23,705 nt of DNA. Origin: a virus. Of this stretch, positions 21,485 through 23,705 are shown one piece after another. The translations under genes were made by a program, and so were the position numbers. The first letter of the stretch is position 1. Each line of letters begins with the position of its first letter. The stretch covers positions 1 through 23,705 of the IMG/VR virus record IMGVR_UViG_3300031800_000588; one strand, given 5' to 3'. The notes under the pieces were generated by a model. That model did not search any database. It saw only the letters and a program-made list of their open reading frames with translations, and was not told the origin of the DNA.

Positions 21485-23705
21485 ATGGGCAGAGCACACA
21501 CAGAAAGTAAAAATCACACCTTCAAAAAGGACGTCACCTTTGTAACAGGTTTTGGTGTTCTAGCTGATACGCCCGTGCATATTGGTAGTGCTACGTCTTC
21601 AGAGACTGATTTAGTTTTACATAATAAGTTGATTTTTGCGGAAGGATCGACAACTGATCTGAGGTTTTCGAACGTTCCTTCTGCGCCCGTTCAAGAAACA
21701 TATACATATCTTGTCAAAGGCGATAAAGGCGAACTACAAACTACAAGTTCTGGAGCTAAGGGGCAAAAAGGCGAAAGAGGTACTCTTGGCGTAGACGGCC
21801 AGAAGGGAGAAAAAGGTTACGTTGGTATAGACGGAGACAAAGGCCAAAAAGGTCAGAAGGGATTTGGAGATAAAGGTCAAAAGGGTCAAAAAGGCCAAAA
21901 GGGTGAAAAAGGCCAGAAGGGTCAAAAAGGTCAAATAGGAGATAAAGGTCAGAAGGGTCAAAAGGGTCAAAAAGGTCAGAAAGGTGAAAGGGGAGACAAA
22001 GGTCAGAAAGGTCAAAAAGGAGATAAAGGTGATAAAGGTCAGAAAGGACAACAGGGAGCTAAAGGCCAAAAAGGAATAACAGGCAACAAAGGTCAAAAAG
22101 GTCAAAAAGGAGATAAAGGTCAAAAGGGTCAAAAGGGAGAGAGAGGCCAAAAGGGCGAGAGAGGACCTCAAGGTTCCAAAGGCCAAAAGGGTCAAAAGGG
22201 TCAAACGGGTCAAAAAGGAGAAGTAGGATATAGAGGAGGCGCAGCGTATATTTTTGATTCGACGGTTCCCGGAGGCGATCCATCAGCTGGAAAGGTTCAA
22301 TTCAACAACGCTACGTTTGCAAACATAACGTTGATTTACATCGATGATGTGGATGCTTATGGGGTCGACATGCAAGACTGGTTTGCCTCTTGGGACGCAA
22401 CGAGCGGAACACCAGAAGGTCATTTAGTATTTCAGTCTAGAGACGTCACGGATTCATCCTTTGCCGTGTTCTCGGTAGATATTGTGACTGATCCCGGTGG
22501 CGAGTGGGCAATTGCCGTAACTCCTATTGATTCTTCTTCCTCGGCGCAGCCTTTTACCAATGGCGAAGATATAGTTTTTCAGTTTGTCAGAGCGGGTGAC
22601 AAAGGTCAAAAGGGCCAAAAAGGTCAAACGGGAGATAAAGGTCAAAAGGGTCAAAAAGGTCAAACGGGAGATAAAGGTCAGAAGGGTCAAAAAGGCCAAA
22701 AGGGCGAGAAGGGCCAGAAAGGTCAGAAGGGCGAGAAGGGCCAGAAAGGTCAGAAGGGTGAGAAGGGCCAGAAAGGCCAGAAGGGTCAAAAGGGAGAAAA
22801 GGGTCAGAAAGGTCAAAAGGGCCAAAAAGGAGAGAAAGGTGAGAAGGGTCAAAAGGGTCAGAAAGGTCAAAAGGGTTTAACTGGTTCTTTCGGCGGTCAA
22901 TCCTTTAAGTATAATTTTGTCGGTAATAATACTGCTGATACCGATCCAAGTCCGCAAAACTTTAAGTTTAACGAAAGCACACAGACCGAAACAACGCAAA
23001 TATATATAGACTACGAAGATCTTAATGGCGTTAGCATTGAAACATTTCTAAGAACAATTGATGATTCCAGCAGCGCTATAAAAGGTCACGTCAAGGTGTC
23101 GAAAACTTCTGCGCCGCAAGACTTTTTATTGTTCACGATCAATAGCGCAAATACTGAAGTTACTCCTCCTACTGGTAATTATTTTAAAATAAATGTTGCT
23201 TTCGTAAGTAGTTCAGGAGCGAGCCCAGTTCTTGGTAATGGCGATGATTGCGTTTTGACTTTTGCTAGAACTGGTGACGTTGGAGATCAAGGTGACAAAG
23301 GTCAGAAAGGCCAAAAGGGACAAAAAGGTCAAAAGGGCGAGAAAGGCCAGAAGGGTCAAAGAGGTCAGAAGGGTGAAAAAGGTCAGAAGGGTCAGAAAGG
23401 TCAGAAGGGTGAGAAAGGCCAAAAAGGTTTAACAGGAGATAAAGGTCAAAAGGGACAAAAAGGTCAAAAGGGCGAGAAAGGCCAGAAGGGTCAAAAAGGT
23501 CAGAAGGGCGAAAAGGGCCAGAAGGGCGAGAAAGGTCAGAAGGGCCAAAAAGGATTAACAGGAGATAAAGGTCAGAAGGGCCAAAAAGGTTTAACGGGAG
23601 ACAAAGGTCAAAAGGGCCAAAAAGGTCAGAAGGGCGAAAAGGGCCAGAAGGGCGAGAAAGGTCAGAAGGGCCAAAAAGGTTTAACGGGAGACAAAGGTCA
23701 AAAGG
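21485..23705 (+). CDS. Collagen-like fibre protein, 3' part missing (window edge)
   Basis: The frame is open from ATG 21485 to the window edge, 740 codons. Layout: N-terminal 89 residues (MGRAHTESKNHTFKKDVTF, probably the attachment domain); Gly-X-Y block 1 (21752-22240); globular module A (22241-22594); block 2 (22595-22897); module B (22898-23272); block 3 (from 23273). The Gly-X-Y units are mostly GQK, GEK and GDK, with lysine in nearly every Y position and only one proline. Modules A and B share an 'F-F-N-T---IYID--D--GV' core and a C-terminal F-RxGD, so they look like duplicated beta domains. Bacterial and phage collagens form triple helices without hydroxyproline, stabilised by charge pairs. 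It is probably a tail fibre, and lysine glycosylation by the enzymes at 1974-5722 is my inference. Confidence 0.9.
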   Translation, partial: MGRAHTESKNHTFKKDVTFVTGFGVLADTPVHIGSATSSETDLVLHNKLIFAEGSTTDLRFSNVPSAPVQETYTYLVKGDKGELQTTSSGAKGQKGERGTLGVDGQKGEKGYVGIDGDKGQKGQKGFGDKGQKGQKGQKGEKGQKGQKGQIGDKGQKGQKGQKGQKGERGDKGQKGQKGDKGDKGQKGQQGAKGQKGITGNKGQKGQKGDKGQKGQKGERGQKGERGPQGSKGQKGQKGQTGQKGEVGYRGGAAYIFDSTVPGGDPSAGKVQFNNATFANITLIYIDDVDAYGVDMQDWFASWDATSGTPEGHLVFQSRDVTDSSFAVFSVDIVTDPGGEWAIAVTPIDSSSSAQPFTNGEDIVFQFVRAGDKGQKGQKGQTGDKGQKGQKGQTGDKGQKGQKGQKGEKGQKGQKGEKGQKGQKGEKGQKGQKGQKGEKGQKGQKGQKGEKGEKGQKGQKGQKGLTGSFGGQSFKYNFVGNNTADTDPSPQNFKFNESTQTETTQIYIDYEDLNGVSIETFLRTIDDSSSAIKGHVKVSKTSAPQDFLLFTINSANTEVTPPTGNYFKINVAFVSSSGASPVLGNGDDCVLTFARTGDVGDQGDKGQKGQKGQKGQKGEKGQKGQRGQKGEKGQKGQKGQKGEKGQKGLTGDKGQKGQKGQKGEKGQKGQKGQKGEKGQKGEKGQKGQKGLTGDKGQKGQKGLTGDKGQKGQKGQKGEKGQKGEKGQKGQKGLTGDKGQK
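21752..22240 (+). repeat. Collagen Gly-X-Lys repeat block 1
   Basis: A 163-codon run of Gly-X-Y triplets, mostly 9-nt units of the form GGN-CAR-AAR (Gly-Gln-Lys), mixed with GEK, GDK, GER, GIT and GNK. One triplet is irregular near 21860 (KGFGDKG), breaking the register by one residue. It is coding and has no separate function at DNA level. Confidence 0.9.
22595..22897 (+). repeat. Collagen Gly-X-Lys repeat block 2
   Basis: About 101 codons of strict Gly-X-Y with almost only GQK, GEK, GDK and GQT. A 36-bp unit containing GDK-GQK-GQK-GQT occurs twice in tandem near 22595-22666 with minor synonymous changes. It ends with GLTGSFGG, which leads into module B. Confidence 0.9.
23273..23705 (+). 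repeat. Collagen Gly-X-Lys repeat block 3 (continues past the window)
   Basis: At least 144 codons of Gly-X-Y, GQK, GEK and GDK with regular GLT interruptions. A 62-bp stretch is repeated exactly at 23492-23553 and 23618-23679 (offset 126 bp, or 42 codons), a sign of recent internal duplication. The block runs to the window edge. Confidence 0.9.

Noticed and set aside
22584-22880. Plus-strand Lys/Arg-rich frame inside collagen block 2
   Set aside because: It is the +1 or +2 shadow of the collagen frame, bounded by the repeat block, with no own ribosome site.
21734-23422. Long minus-strand frames over the collagen blocks encoding Leu/Thr/Phe-rich hydrophobic proteins
   Set aside because: They are the reverse complement of the GGN-CAR-AAR repeats and are interrupted exactly where the collagen blocks end. 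No ribosome site or promoter precedes them.
21752-23705. Possible CRISPR-like array (short direct repeats)
   Set aside because: The repeats have a 9-nt period with no unique spacers and are in frame as Gly-X-Lys codons.

Overview
The window is a stretch of an AT-rich, tailed double-stranded DNA bacteriophage genome (Caudoviricetes). It carries a packaging and head module in the usual order: small-terminase-like protein, ERCC4-type nuclease, large terminase, portal, prohead protease fused to a scaffold, decoration-like protein, major capsid protein. A tail-fibre module follows. Gene packing is tight, with short overlaps and 1-5 nt gaps, and no tRNA or rRNA gene was seen. The sequence does not name the host. 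The broken secreted protein at the left edge has a layout I associate with PVC-group bacteria (Verrucomicrobia/Lentisphaerae), which is only a weak hint.

Layout. Positions 1-1923 (minus strand): a secreted protein cut by the window edge, a small unknown protein, an HNH endonuclease, a HIT-like zinc protein and a miniature MscS-like membrane protein. Positions 1974-5722 (plus): three overlapping glycosyltransferase genes. Positions 5709-5984 (minus): a small convergent gene. Positions 6081-10998 (plus): zinc ribbon protein, sigma-like factor, small-terminase-like protein, XPF/ERCC4-family nuclease and large terminase. Positions 11026-18798 (plus): portal, an FtsZ/tubulin-like GTPase, a lipoprotein/membrane protein, an unknown protein, protease-scaffold, decoration-like protein and capsid, ending in a strong UUCG hairpin terminator. 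Positions 18905-23705 (plus): a basic SAP-like protein, two tail-fibre-type proteins, a matrixin-type zinc protease, and a very long collagen-like protein that runs off the right edge.

The most striking content is a set of genes that looks like animal collagen maturation. Two stand-alone GT25 enzymes resemble procollagen galactosyltransferases (COLGALT). A third gene fuses a GT25 domain to the glycosyltransferase and accessory domains of lysyl hydroxylase 3 (PLOD3/LH3), and stops where the animal enzyme's Fe(II)/2-oxoglutarate hydroxylase domain would begin. About 16 kb away the same genome encodes a nearly proline-free Gly-X-Lys collagen with lysine in almost every Y position, the position modified in animal collagens. 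The gene just before the collagen encodes a metzincin with the full HExxHxxGxxH motif. I infer that the phage builds lysine-glycosylated collagen-like fibres, with the hydroxylase encoded elsewhere or dispensed with.

A recurring AAAGTGTAA / AAAGTATAAT motif lies just upstream of several transcription units on both strands. It is a candidate promoter class for the phage's own sigma-like factor.
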